From positions 2,480,001-2,544,000 of the forward strand of contig JBAIAA010000074.1 of the NCBI GenBank assembly GCA_037893245.1: 64,000 bases of DNA. The letters are read 5' to 3'. Under the pieces are notes generated by a model that ran no database searches, was not told where the DNA came from, and was given only the letters and a program-made list of their open reading frames with translations. A program made the translations under genes and the position numbers. Source of the stretch: Crossaster papposus (Eukaryota; Echinodermata; Asteroidea; Velatida; Solasteridae). This document shows positions 1 to 10,295 of this stretch, piece by piece (the stretch's first letter is position 1; each line of letters begins with the position of its first letter).

Positions 1-1088
1 GTGAAGGAATGATTGCGGCTGCGGGATGTCATTCGACTACCACAGCTGCAGCAAACAGTTTCTATATAAATATTATAAAAGAGGGAGAACAAATTTCTGG
101 TATTGATGAATATTTATCCAAATTGCTTTCCTTAAAATGTGCAACATATATCTTTTGTTTGTGCTTGGTTGGATTTTCCTGTGTTTGCGTCCGGTCTGCC
201 TTGCGTCCGGTCTGTCTGCTTTGCCTTGGAGATGGAGATACATTTTACTTTGGCTGCTGGAAGCTGTTTGTTGTATGTTCCGTAATACTGCATGCTTGTG
301 ATTGGTTTTTAATTGATGGAGTTTCTTTTTTCTTGATCAATGTTTGATTTGTGTTTGATCAAAGCTGCCTCGTTTTGTTCCGGCTGCTGTGTACTTGTAT
401 GTGGTCAGTGTGCAGAATGAGATATAGAATCTTCCAGTACTTGCTCTTCTGTATGTATTCGCACTGTGCACAATGACATTGTCCAGAGGTTGGGATGACT
501 ATGTCTTCTTTCATCCAGAGGACCTTTTTTTTTCAACCCAATGACTGAACAAATTTTGAACATTTTATCTCGATTGCAAGTCATTGTACACAGGTAGGGT
601 AAGCATGCTGGCTCAGTATTAGAGTGAATTTTGTATGTGGTGACTACTAACTTCAGTTGTAGGCCTGGATCTCTAAACGTCGATGCTGTTACACAAGTCA
701 AGGAACTGCTTTTCATCTTACTTTTGATTGCTGATGAAAACAGGCTCTATCAAACTTTTCCTGAAAGCTTGAACTTCGACACCACAGAATTTCAATATTA
801 ACCCCAATTTGTTTTTATTTTAGCAAAGTTACAGACTGTTAATTTAAAAACACATAAAAGATTTTGTTTGAAAGTCATATTCTTAAATGTTTTCAATTTT
901 TGTTCTGATTTTTTTTGTATGATTTATTTTAAGTAAAAAGTAAGGAGAGCAAGTAATCCAATTTGCCTCTTGCAGTAGACATTGCATCTTGAAATTGATT
1001 GTTTGAAACTTATTTTGAGAACATTATCTTGATAAAATCTTCTCTTTTTCCCCTCTGTTTTGTAAAACTTGTCTTTCTGGTAAACCAG
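1..1088. other. Intronic or upstream sequence of the GRAF-like gene
   Basis: AT-rich non-coding DNA ending in a good pyrimidine tract and the CAG acceptor at 1086-1088. I see no RhoGAP, BAR or PH exon here. Since the exon at 1089 begins in phase 1, earlier coding exons must lie to the left of the window or be too short to recognise. Confidence 0.5.
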
Positions 1089-1196
1089 GCAAGACACCTC
1101 AACTAAGTTTGCCTGGGAGTCTAGAGGATAATAGGCAGTTATCAGCCATGCCTATGATGAGGCAACCAGGTGATATCATGACTCAGCCTGTCAAAG
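1089..1196 (+). CDS. ARHGAP26: GRAF-like exon a (linker)
   Basis: The acceptor has a strong pyrimidine tract (CCCCTCTGTTTTG) and CAG. The donor is AAAG|GTAAC. The exon enters in phase 1 and leaves in phase 1. It encodes a Met/Gln/Pro-rich linker segment (KTPQLSLPGSLEDNRQ...). The 22-bp minisatellite begins only 9 bp after the donor. Confidence 0.7.
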
Positions 1197-4100
1197 GTAA
1201 CTTAGTTGACTACCTTCCATAACTCAGTTGACTACCTTCCATAACTCAGTTGACTACCTTCCATAACCCAGTTGACTATCTTCCATAACCCAGTTGACTA
1301 CCTTCCATAACCCAGTTGACAACCTTCCATAACCCAGTTGACTACCTTCCATAACCCAGTTGACAACCTTCCATAACCCAGTTGACAACCTTCCATAACC
1401 CAGTTGACAACCTTCCATAACCCAGTTGACTACCTTCCATAACCCAGTTGAATACCTTCCATAACTCAGTTGAATACCTTCCATAACTCAGTTGAATACC
1501 TTCTGTGTCTTGTCCTCATAAGCTCTAGACAAGTGCTTAATGTACTCACAATTACTGCATGAAAACTGCACAGCTGTTCTATTGTGTCATGTCTTGGTTA
1601 TGTTTTTCGTCCGGATGTGGCTTGTCTTAAATTTTTCAACTTTTCAACTGGTTAAGGCGATGATTCTACCTTGCCCACCTCCAACATCTGTGATTACTGT
1701 GTAGCACTCCAGTATGTGGACAATGCTGAAAGAATGATTTAAAATGTCAGCAGTCTATCGTGCCCATGTCTTGGTTCTGCAATGTTTTGAATCAAAGTAA
1801 ATCTAAGAACTGCCTTAAAGACTACCGAGCCTGGATATGCAATTGTGTGAGATATTTTTGGTGCCCGGTTCGAGAGATTGGTCATTTTTATGGATTGCAG
1901 AACAGCCAGCAGTACGTATCCATGCATAAACACAGTCAAACTGCCTTGTAAGCGAGGGAAATAAGAATGCTCTGACTTGATTTGTCCACTTTCTGAATTT
2001 AGATGTGTCGATACAAAGCAGTTTTTAGAAAAGCCACTTCTATTTTTGTGATCATTCTTACATAGAATAATAGTTGTGACATTGTTATGCTTTTTGACAT
2101 CTCATCTAATAGTGAGAATTAAACAGCACTTTTTTTTTCAATTTTTTGAGGGTATTTGGGTTTTAATTTTAGTTTTTGTTTGTTTTAATTTATTTTGATC
2201 TTGTCTTTAAAATTTATGTGCTGTCTTTAAACTTTGCAGAAGCAACTGGTTTAAGTGTTGTTTTTCTTTTAAGGATGAGTTTTACAGTCTTTGGATATCA
2301 ATATGTTGCTTATACACGTACATGTATGTTAACCTCTACCTGACTAACTCAGAACTTTGTTTTGTTGCATGAATTATCTGCTTTTCTGTTTTGTACCTGG
2401 TAGATGCGACGATATCATGTGAAATATTTCGTGAAGGCTGCAATGAAAAAACAGTGACTTTGTCCTTGTCTTGTCTGTTTGAAGCATTCCTGTATGCCAC
2501 CCAAGTTGTCCTTGTCATTACTCTGATGAATTCTATAAGCAAATGAAGGGTACATGTACTATACTGCAAATGACCAACATTGCTAAAAGTCAAGTTTCGT
2601 GTTAGAAACTGAAGACTTCATTTGCAAAAGCCGCTAAACGCCAGCAAAAAGTATTTGATTATCGTATACTAGGCACTGTGAGCTTTCACTTAAAGATGGA
2701 CTACAACGGAATAATGATAAAGGCTGTGTTGCTGTTTTTTGTTCGAGAAATGTATAATGATTACTAATATATCATTAGTATTCAATAAATCTTGTTCCTT
2801 CATGCAAAAAACAAAAAAATTGATCGCCGTTCTACGACCCAGAAAAACTCAGTTTCAGCAAAAGCCCTTAACTCATGAATAATTCATACTTTGTGTGTGA
2901 CGTACTACCCATGAAAACACATACATATGGTGGCCCTGAAGGGACTCCGCAGATCGCGAATATTGACGTCAAATTTGACGTCAATATTCGCGACTTTTTT
3001 GGAAAGTCGTGAATATTGACGTCAAATTTGACGTCGATATTCGCGATCTGCGGAGTCCCTCCAGGGCCACCATGTATGCGTTTTCATGGGTAGTACGTCA
3101 TCACTTTTCGCTGGTTTACAAGTCCGCTGGTACTATATCGTGGATTTCATTGTGGTTTTCAGTGGATCTTTGCCGGGAACCAGTACAGGGCGGGAAATTT
3201 CAAAATCGAAGAATCGAGGTCTAATTTTTTTGGTCAAATTGCAACAAAATTATTTAGAGAAAAACATGACCGTAACAATAAAGTGTTACCTGAACACAAC
3301 ATAAACAAGGTCCGATAATAAATTTAATGTGTGAGTTTTCGTTGTAGTCCATCTTTAATATCGTTACGGTATCTCATTTTTTCATGGAAGTGGCGTTTGG
3401 CGGCTTTTGCGCCTGAAGTCCTTAACCAGTTCGCGCCGGGATTATTTTAACATCACCGTGCCGAGGGGCGAGATTATTTTTAACAAAACTCGATCAGAAG
3501 CGGGTTCAGGCCGATAGTGCCGGGAAGCACACCCATGCATTTACGGCCTTGCTCGCTGCTGAGAGACATTTCCGGCCTTGCTCGCTCCTGACAGACATTT
3601 CCGAACTTGAAATTGGCGTGTTTATGCGTCATCCGTTTTGAATTTGGGGAAAACTTTGCGTTTATATACGTCATCCGGCGCGAACTGGTTAATGTTCATG
3701 TTTTAGAAAAACCTTGAATATGTTGTTTTCTTCACCGTCTTGTATTACAAACTTGTTTTCTTTTAAATATTTTAGGTGCACCTAGCGCTATGACGAGGCC
3801 GCCGCTAGCAAGAGCAGATGACGTGTAAGTCTGTTAGAACAAAAATGTTTTTGTTTATCTTTTCTACAGTTCGTGCAAATTGCAGCAGCGAGACTTTTGA
3901 TACGAAAAGAAGACAGAAAATGTCTCCAGGGAAACAGGGAATAAGCCTATTAAGTTACTGTCCAACATAACTTTTTTTTTTTAAGGCGGAGAGGTTGATG
4001 AAAGATTTGTTAGGAAGTACTAGTAAGGTGTCCTATAAACTGGAGAAACCCTATGAAATGATTTGATAAAAGCTGGTATAGAAATTCTGTTTAGTTTTTC

Positions 4101-7100
4101 TGGCAGAAACCACAGAATGAAACGGTTACTAGAGGTTGAGGCTAGGCAAGTACCACCAGAGTTGTATCTGAGTCCCTGCAAAACCATTCGCAAGTCCATT
4201 CACGAGTCCTTTCATAAAACCAGTCGCAAGTAACTGGTTGAATAATGACAAAGGAATGCTTTTGTTAACAGTTCATTTGAAACTAGTGACTTGACTTGAG
4301 ACTGAAGGACTTTGCAGGGACTTTGCAGGGACTTTGATACAACTCTAGTATCTACCGTTAAAATGCCACATGCTCAAAGAGTTTCTCCTTGCGATCCACA
4401 CAGATTTGACAGGGACAGTCGCGATATTCAGATCCGCAACAAGAGTGCTTCCGCCAGCTCGAACACCAGCTCCTCCTCAGCCTCGCAGTAAGTCCACTCG
4501 CATCTCAACTAGACCCAGACGTGCCTTCAAAGTAGACAGTTCTTTTTTGTATAGGCTCTGTGCAGGAACCATTGAGGGCGCTCTTGCATTGAATTAAATG
4601 AAAGATCGAGTGAGGGCAAAGGCAAATGCAAACTAATTTGCCTTGGTCAGAAGGAGCTGAGGAGGTATTTTTAGTCAGTTGTGCATAGGATTTACTATTG
4701 ATGCAGTTCCGTATGAAATTGTCCTGAATCCTTGACATGAATTAAAATACAGTCTGGAAACTGGAAGACTAACTGCTGCAATTTCACCAATTTGTTACAA
4801 AATCATGCAATGTATTAACTGCATAATTGTAATTCATCATGTAATTTTCATCATTGCTCATGCTTTGGTATTTTATCAGTCATACAGTTTGTGCAAACTT
4901 GGTTGTGGGTTTTGTTTTTTCATATTAATTGGCACATCGATAAATGTACACCTTTTTTAAACATGTTTTTCTGATACCTACATAATACACTTAAAATGGT
5001 TACAATTACATGTATGTAGATTAGACAGTTATCATGATTCCCCTCCCAATAAAAGCTTCCGTTTCCAAAAAATTAAATAAAATGTAGTTTCTGCATCACA
5101 AATGATTGGAAAATAATATTATTATTTTTTTACAAAAAAAATTAAGTTACTTGTAATGTTAATTCAGTTTTTATAAGAGATTTTTTTTCCCACTGTTTAA
5201 TTCTAGATTTAAGTTTGAAGAAAATTTGTAGCTACTTATTATTTCCATCATCAAAGTAAAACTCCCCCAATATGTCACGTATAGTCACTGTTGTATGTCA
5301 CTGTTGGTAAACCTTGATGATTAACATGCTTAACCACTTTGCGTCGGATGGCGTGTATACACGCAATTTTTGTGTGGTATTCGGAACGGATGACAGATAA
5401 AACACACAAATCTCTGCCAGCAACCCACGCAGCAAGAAAGGCTGATAATATCAGGGTGTGCTACCCACAGATGACAGCCTGAACCCATCTTGGATCAAGA
5501 TTCATGAAAAACAATCCCGTGCCTGGGATCGGTCAATGTCATTATAATAAGACACTAATGTATATTGGGAGGTCACCCTCGTCAATCAACATGGCAAACC
5601 AACCGGACAGCCTGCAGTGCACTTTTTCATTTTGTTGCTTCTCCTAGAATCCAAGCCACAACATGAAAACATCTCATGCCCACGAAACTTCATGCATGCA
5701 AACAAACCAAAAAAGCAGTAGATTGTCGAGTAAAAACAGAAGAAAGACATTGGTCTGTTTTTACCATGTTTATGTTCTTGTTTTATTCCCAAACTCGCCT
5801 CAGATCTAGCAGTTCGGATACTTCTGGATTTCAACCTCCCAAAAGTGAAATTAGACGCTTAATTGAATCAGATCCTAGCAAAAAGTAAGTTGATCTTGCA
5901 TGAGGAGCATGAGACAAGTGCATTGCATGAACAAAAAAGAGGGGAAAAAAATCCCCTTTGTTGTTTGTAATTTTACAGGTAGTGATCTAAAAAAAGACAT
6001 TCTTGTAGCAGAAATGTTGTGTGTGTGTTGTTATATTTGTAGTGGTGTCAAACTTTGCTAATTGTTGGTGAGTTCACATAACCTTAACATTTATAGCCTT
6101 AACACTTTACGATCGTTTTCGTGAGTTTATTGTGCATGCCTCTTCATTTCTCTGGCAAGGGTTTCCAAATGATCCAAAAGTTCGGGAAAGTTCATTAATA
6201 TATGCTCTTAGATTATTTTGAAATGTCTTGAAATATTTTTGAAAATGTTTCCCAATTTATTTTTAATTTTTTTTTTTATTGTGAGATCTTAAGATCCTCA
6301 TTTAAGAAGCGGCGAAAAAAAAGAAAACTTAAGACAAGGGTTTTTCTAAAAAAAAATTCAAAATGGTTTCTCATTTTTGTAATCAATAACCTTTTTTGAT
6401 CTTGATCATTGTTTTACATTCACAACAAATTGAAAGTTCTTCCTTCCTAAACTCCTTTCTTGTGTGTTCCTGGCATTTTTTTTCTTTTTTATCTGGTTTG
6501 CCCTAAAAATGGATTGTGTTGTCTTGCTATTAAAACAGGGACATTTGTGTGAGGACGTTATATGCATGTGCGGCTGACAACGAGTCTGAGTTGTCGTTTA
6601 TTCCGAACGAGATCATAATAAATGGTGAGTCTGTCCACCTGCCTTGAAATCACCCTTTAATGCCTGATTCTGCAAAAAGCCTGATCTTTTGACTACCTTC
6701 CATAACTCAGTTGACTACCTTCCATAACGCAGTTGACTACCTTCCATAACGCAGTTGACTACCTTCCATAACTGCAAAAAGCCTGATCTTTGGCTAAATA
6801 AACATACCCGGTTTGGAAAATAAAAGTTGCGCAAAACTCCCTGTGTTCTCAGCCTGTTGATCTGATAGAAAACGAGTGTTGTGTATTCTTTTGTGATATT
6901 GCCAAGTTTGTGTGAGTTTTACTTAAGTTTGTATAATTTGTGATGCGTTTTGAGACAGAACTGGGCAGAGTTCAATAGGGGATTTCCTAAACAAATTATG
7001 GCTGTTTAAAATGCTGTATGTCAGAATGTAAAATACCGAGTTTCGTATTCGTGAAAAGATTTCCTTCCATTATTTTCATTCCATTCCTTTAGACTTATCA

Positions 7101-7954
7101 AAATGTTTAATTATATATAAATCTGAAAACAAAAAATAAATTACCCCTATAATTTTTTTCCCATTTCTCTCTACTATGGACTGTGTCCAGTTCCGTTTCA
7201 TTTTGCCAAAGCTTCTTACGTTTATCACACTGGAAGGTCTTACTATTGTCATGGATTTGATAAGTCGTTTTAAATTTCATCAAAGAAATAAGTGTTTGGG
7301 GGAGATCTTGTATTCAGCTGCAAAGTTTGATCTTTTGTACATAGTCAAGTTGCTCTAAAATTGCTCCTTTTTTTTTGGGGGGGGAGGGTTATAAAATGGA
7401 ACCGAATGGGTGGCACGGGTGGCTTGTGCGTAAAGCGCTCGCCTCTCACCAATGTGGCCCAGGTTCGATTTCCGGCTGGGACCATGATTATGTGAGTAGA
7501 GTTGTGCGTTGGTTCTTCCCTGTGTCACAAGGGTTTTTCTCCGGGTCCTCCGGTTTTCCTCCCTCTGGGGAAAATCAAACACTTTCGATCTCAGGATGTG
7601 CTCCGTATTCATATATGAGTCGATGTGGCCGGCTGCCATATGCGCCTTTACGTGCCAGCGGCTCGACCACGTTGTAGCCGCGTCCTTCGCGATTCAGCAC
7701 CTGAGGGCCTCCATGGAAAGCAGTGCTGTACACTGATTGGAGTTTACCCTCGTTAAATATGACATTAATAAAATAATGAATGGCAGGTGTGAATGGTGTG
7801 CACTCTTGTTGACATTTTCACTTTTACTGGCTTTCCTGACACAGTTAGAACATCGAAAGAGAAAGGCTGGCTTTTGGGCACGCTAAACGGCAAGACTGGT
7901 CTCGTCCCTGAGAACTACGTAGAGATACTACCAGGACCAAGCAGTTGCCCCTAG
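1089..7954 (+). CDS. ARHGAP26: GRAF/ARHGAP26-family Rho GTPase-activating protein, C-terminal part (six exons)
   Basis: Exons 1089-1196, 3776-3824, 4380-4487, 5804-5884, 6539-6624 and 7845-7954 join in one frame (phases 1, 0 or 2 at the small third junction, 2, 2, 1) and end at TAG 7952-7954. The product is a Ser/Pro-rich linker followed by an SH3 domain as the last element. SH3 hallmarks are the ALYxC-like TLYAC, the acidic ESELSF stretch, GWLLGTLNGKTGL and the terminal PENYVEIL. This matches the end of vertebrate ARHGAP26/10/42 (GRAF), where SH3 is also C-terminal after BAR-PH-RhoGAP. Those proteins down-regulate RhoA/Cdc42 at membranes and focal adhesions. The N-terminal domains are outside the window. 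Unlike the vertebrate proteins, a short tail of about eight residues follows the SH3. PEX13 and other SH3 proteins fit less well. Family identity is firm; the exact paralogue is not resolvable. Confidence 0.85.
1205..1503 (+). repeat. 22-bp minisatellite array 1
   Basis: About 13.5 tandem units of TTGACTACCTTCCATAACYCAG with few substitutions (CTACC/CAACC/ATACC variants), directly behind exon a of the GRAF-like gene. One strand reads as a repetitive peptide, but this is intronic. Confidence 0.95.
2611..3421. mobile_element. MITE with long palindromic core
   Basis: Terminal inverted repeats start with GACTTCA and include GCAAAAGCCGCTAAACGCCA on the left and its near reverse complement on the right. 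A second inverted pair (TTAAAGATGGACTACAACG) follows at 2690 and 3340-3358. The centre is a near-perfect hairpin, arms about 2898-2994 and 3006-3104. No coding capacity. Confidence 0.75.
2898..3104. repeat. Near-perfect inverted repeat with four CRE-like motifs
   Basis: Arms of about 97 bp separated by about 12 bp. Each arm carries two TGACGTCA-type palindromes (2964-2971, 2976-2983, 3017-3024, and 3029-3036 as TGACGTCG). It would extrude or fold as a long hairpin. Confidence 0.85.
3422..3692. mobile_element. MITE, TTAACCAGTTCGCGCCGG family, copy 1
   Basis: Ends are TTAACCAGTTCGCGCCGG and its exact inverse CCGGCGCGAACTGGTTAA. The interior shows the family hallmark (CGAGCAAGGCCGGAAATG-like segments, GAAGCACACCCA, GATCGAGTTT in inverse). 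It abuts the palindromic MITE on its left. Confidence 0.8.
3776..3824 (+). CDS. ARHGAP26: GRAF-like exon b (short linker exon)
   Basis: The acceptor is ATTTTAG|GTGC and the donor GACGT|GTAAGT. The 49-nt exon completes the split Gly codon and encodes GAPSAMTRPPLARADD, a Pro/Arg-rich linker. An alternative donor two bases upstream (GAC|GTGTAA) would change the downstream phase. Confidence 0.6.
4380..4487 (+). CDS. ARHGAP26: GRAF-like exon c (serine-rich linker)
   Basis: Donor CGCA|GTAAGT is clear. The acceptor at CTCAAAG|AGTT is chosen because it keeps phase with the previous exon, but its pyrimidine tract is poor, so the 5' edge is uncertain. It encodes SPCDPHRFDRDSRDIQIRNK followed by a Ser/Ala run. 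Confidence 0.6.
5330..5548. mobile_element. TTAACC-family MITE, diverged, right end missing
   Basis: Left end TTAACCACTTTGCGTCGGATG. The interior shares GGGTGTGCTACCCACAGATG and GCCTGAACCC with the copy at 45887. The right inverted repeat is not recognisable. Confidence 0.6.
5804..5884 (+). CDS. ARHGAP26: GRAF-like exon d (linker before SH3)
   Basis: The acceptor is CGCCTCAG|ATCT and the donor AAAAA|GTAAGT. It encodes a Ser run followed by a charged segment (PPKSEIRRLIESDPSKK). Phase 2 in and phase 2 out fit both neighbours exactly. Confidence 0.75.
6539..6624 (+). CDS. ARHGAP26: GRAF-like exon e (SH3, first half)
   Basis: The acceptor is AAAACAG|GG and the donor AATG|GTGAGT. It encodes TLYACAADNESELSF and the following strand of the SH3 fold, including the ALYDY-like motif and the acidic RT-loop. 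Phase 2 in, phase 1 out. Confidence 0.85.
6690..6772 (+). repeat. 22-bp minisatellite array 2 (same unit)
   Basis: Four units of the same TTGACTACCTTCCATAACKCAG motif in a second intron of the same gene, 5.2 kb away. The block is bracketed by a 20-bp direct duplication (CTGCAAAAAGCCTGATCTTT at about 6670 and about 6771). Confidence 0.95.
7404..7777 (+). mobile_element. tRNA-derived SINE
   Basis: Pol III box A-like TGGCTTGTGCGTAAAGCG at about 7420 and box B GGTTCGATTTC at 7462-7472. The body contains TTTTTCTCCGGGTCCTCCGG then TTTTCCTCCC, a block shared with the SINE at 37779, and it ends in an AT-rich tail with AATAAAATAATG. It sits in the last intron of the GRAF-like gene, just before the terminal exon. 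Confidence 0.75.
7845..7954 (+). CDS. ARHGAP26: GRAF-like terminal exon (SH3, second half, stop)
   Basis: The acceptor is TGACACAG|TTAG. It encodes the SH3 core GWLLGTLNGKTGLVPENYVE with the conserved Trp, Gly and PxNY residues, then a short tail and TAG. Confidence 0.88.
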
Positions 7955-7998
7955 CAGAGGCAAACATCTCTACTCGAGGAGATTTTAACAAAACGTAA

Positions 7999-8290
7999 CA
8001 ACCCTAATACCCTTCAGGGTACTTTGGCTAGAAACCCTGCCAGACGCAGCAACAAGCAGCATTTGCCAAAGTGACAACTCTGCCCAGTGCAGCAAGATCC
8101 ATCAGGTCAGAAATCTCATCATGGCCAAACTGCCTCAGAGTCTGCGGTCACCCAACGCAGCAGAAGCCATCCCTGGCATTGCTAGATGGGGATTAGCTTT
8201 CATAATCTTAAACCGTGGTCGTTTATGCACTGGTGTTAACAGCTGAATGCATCTAATTGCACTAGACCTTTTTACCTAATGTGCTGCGTC
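7999..8290 (+). repeat. Dispersed repeat, copy 1
   Basis: Shares GGCTAGAAACCCTGCCAGAC, CATCAGGTCA, CCCTGGCATTG and other spaced blocks with the reverse complement of 28792-29010. It lies in the presumed 3' UTR or flank of the GRAF-like gene. No coding potential seen. Confidence 0.65.
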
Positions 8291-8628
8291 TGGGAGGGCA
8301 ATAGGGTTAATAATACTGTTTAAAAAAAAGCAGAACATTTTATAAGACCTTTCCAGAACAATGTGTATGTAGTCTGGTGCATCCCCCTAGAGACTTGTTT
8401 ACCCCAGTATGGATATAAATGGTGCATAATTATAAAACACAAAACAAAAAAATTAGACTTTTGATGGAAACTTAGGTAGCTTTCTTACCTTGTCAAGGTG
8501 TAGTACTTCTCTGATAGGGTATTATGAGTGGGTGTTTTTATATTTATTGTTGGGTGAGAATTTAGAATTTAATGGTATTAAAACCATTCATTGAATTTGT
8601 TCTTCCTTTTCCCCTATTGATTACCTGA

Positions 8629-8650
8629 CCCCCCCCCCCCCCCCCCCCCC
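8629..8650. repeat. Poly-C tract
   Basis: An uninterrupted run of about 22 C, followed by further C-rich and A-rich runs to about 8695. Other homopolymer tracts in the window: G at 14084-14104, C at 35301-35321, C at about 45645-45665, and T then G at 57811-57850. Confidence 0.95.
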
Positions 8651-9361
8651 GAACCCCACCCTTACCCTTACCCCCCCCCCTAAAAAAAAAACACCTCTTA
8701 TGTTATTCACCACCCAAGTGACTAGCTGTTTGTAGCACTAAAACCGCCTCCCATTTTTTTCTGTCTAAACTCTGATTTAATTTGTTTGTGTTTTTAATGC
8801 TAAGCTATTTGCTTATAACTAAGTCTGTTTTCCTAAAAGCCAACACAGGAAAAAAAGTTTTAAAAAAGTCTTTGATAGGTGTTCTTACTGTCTTATTTTT
8901 TTTTACACAGACAATTAAATGTCCAAACAAAAGATTTGTACTTAACCAACAAAATATGTTTGTCGTTAAACTTATATACAAAACAAATTTATCAATCAGA
9001 ACTTAACAAACAAAATAATGTATACTTTTAAGTGTCAAATTTTGAGAAAAGAATGTTGGATTTTAGTATGAACCGTGTAAAAACAAATGTTTTGATTTTA
9101 GAAAAACCTTGGCTGGTTTTGAGAATTGAAAAAAAAAGGAAAAAAGGTTTGTACTACAGTTATACAATGTCTTGTTAAATTAAAATAAAACAATTCATAA
9201 GTTATGTATATAATATATTGATATGTGCATCTGCCAATATCCGACCGCTTTACTTTGATATTGATGAAAAGGGGTCATTGGTTGTTATTTTAATAACAGC
9301 CCAATGGAAGTAAAACAAAATAGATGGGATCTTACTTAGGTAAGTATGAAATAGAGCCTGG

Positions 9362-9480
9362 CTGTTTTCCAAACCCCAGCTTAGGCTCCGTCTGTGTCTC
9401 CATCCCAATTGCCAAACTGTACGAAAGAAAACCGAAGACGGAAAACGAAGCTTTGGTTTGGAAAACGGCCCTCGGAGCGG
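9362..9480. mobile_element. MITE, CCAAACCCCAGCTTAGG family, copy 1
   Basis: Short inverted ends (TTTTCCAAACCCCAGCTT versus AAGCTTTGGTTTGGAAAA) around a GGCTCC..CTCCATC..TTGCC core. Two more copies are at 28254 and 41255. Confidence 0.7.
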
Positions 9481-10180
9481 ATGAAGCCCGATTACAACTT
9501 GGGCCCGCAACTCTATTGTGCAAATTAGGCTTAGTTGTGTATGAATGTGTCCAAATTACTTGGCTGCGGCTTAAAATTGCACACAAGTCTATGCAAAGTG
9601 GCTGCAGCCGCTACCATAGACTTGTGCGTAATATGAAGCCACAGCCAGTAATTCGGATACGTCCTAATTGTAAATAGGGCCCCAATTTGAACTTGGGCCA
9701 CATTTTGGTAGGTACATAGGAGTGGGGAAACTACTATTCAGAAAGGTATATTGCTTATATATATATATGTGGGGCTAGGAAGTAAATGCGTGAGGTACAG
9801 TGTCAAACACGACGGAGGAACACCCCCCTACCCCGCCCTGATATTTATACCACATTCCTTGATTGACAGTGTAGACTTTAATATGTGTAGCTGTACATAG
9901 ATAAGGTAACTAGACTTATTCCCAACAAATTGCTTCATTTTTTGTACAAAAATTAAGGCATTGGCCAATAGAGCAGTTGTGTGTATTTAATTGTCGCCAT
10001 GATGTTCAGTAACTTAACATTTTTAGAGAAAAAAATCAATAATTTATCTTCAGGAATAGGGAAGCTGTTTTCTCTATTTTAGGTGTGCAGTGGCTCAATT
10101 CTTCACCAAAGAAGCTTGGTTTGTTTTTATTTTTATTAGTAAGCTAGCCTTGTCATGCAACAGCCGTCAATAGACCAAAC

Positions 10181-10295
10181 ATTAGGCCCCGCCCTGACAG
10201 TCAGGTGTACAACAAGTTGGCCACATGTACCTTGTCAGTCCCCTTTGCATCAAAGACGTGTGAATGGTCAAAACCTCTTAGGGGCGGGGCTTAAT
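10181..10295. mobile_element. Short MITE with GGCCCCGCCC ends
   Basis: Begins ATTAGGCCCCGCCC and ends GGGGCGGGGCTTAAT, giving about 14-bp inverted ends. Its right half reappears inverted at 12887-12932. Confidence 0.65.

Noticed and set aside
1254-1484. Minus-strand 76-residue repetitive ORF
   Set aside because: It is the translation of the 22-bp minisatellite, intronic, with no other coding sign.
1205-1503. CRISPR-like array
   Set aside because: Head-to-tail units with no spacers, in an animal genome.
7375-7736. Overlapping ORFs at 7.4-7.7 kb
   Set aside because: They lie within the SINE; no protein similarity recognised.
6539-7954. PEX13 or another SH3 protein
   Set aside because: The GWLxGTLNGKTGLxPENYVE core as the final domain, after a Ser/Pro linker, fits GRAF much better.
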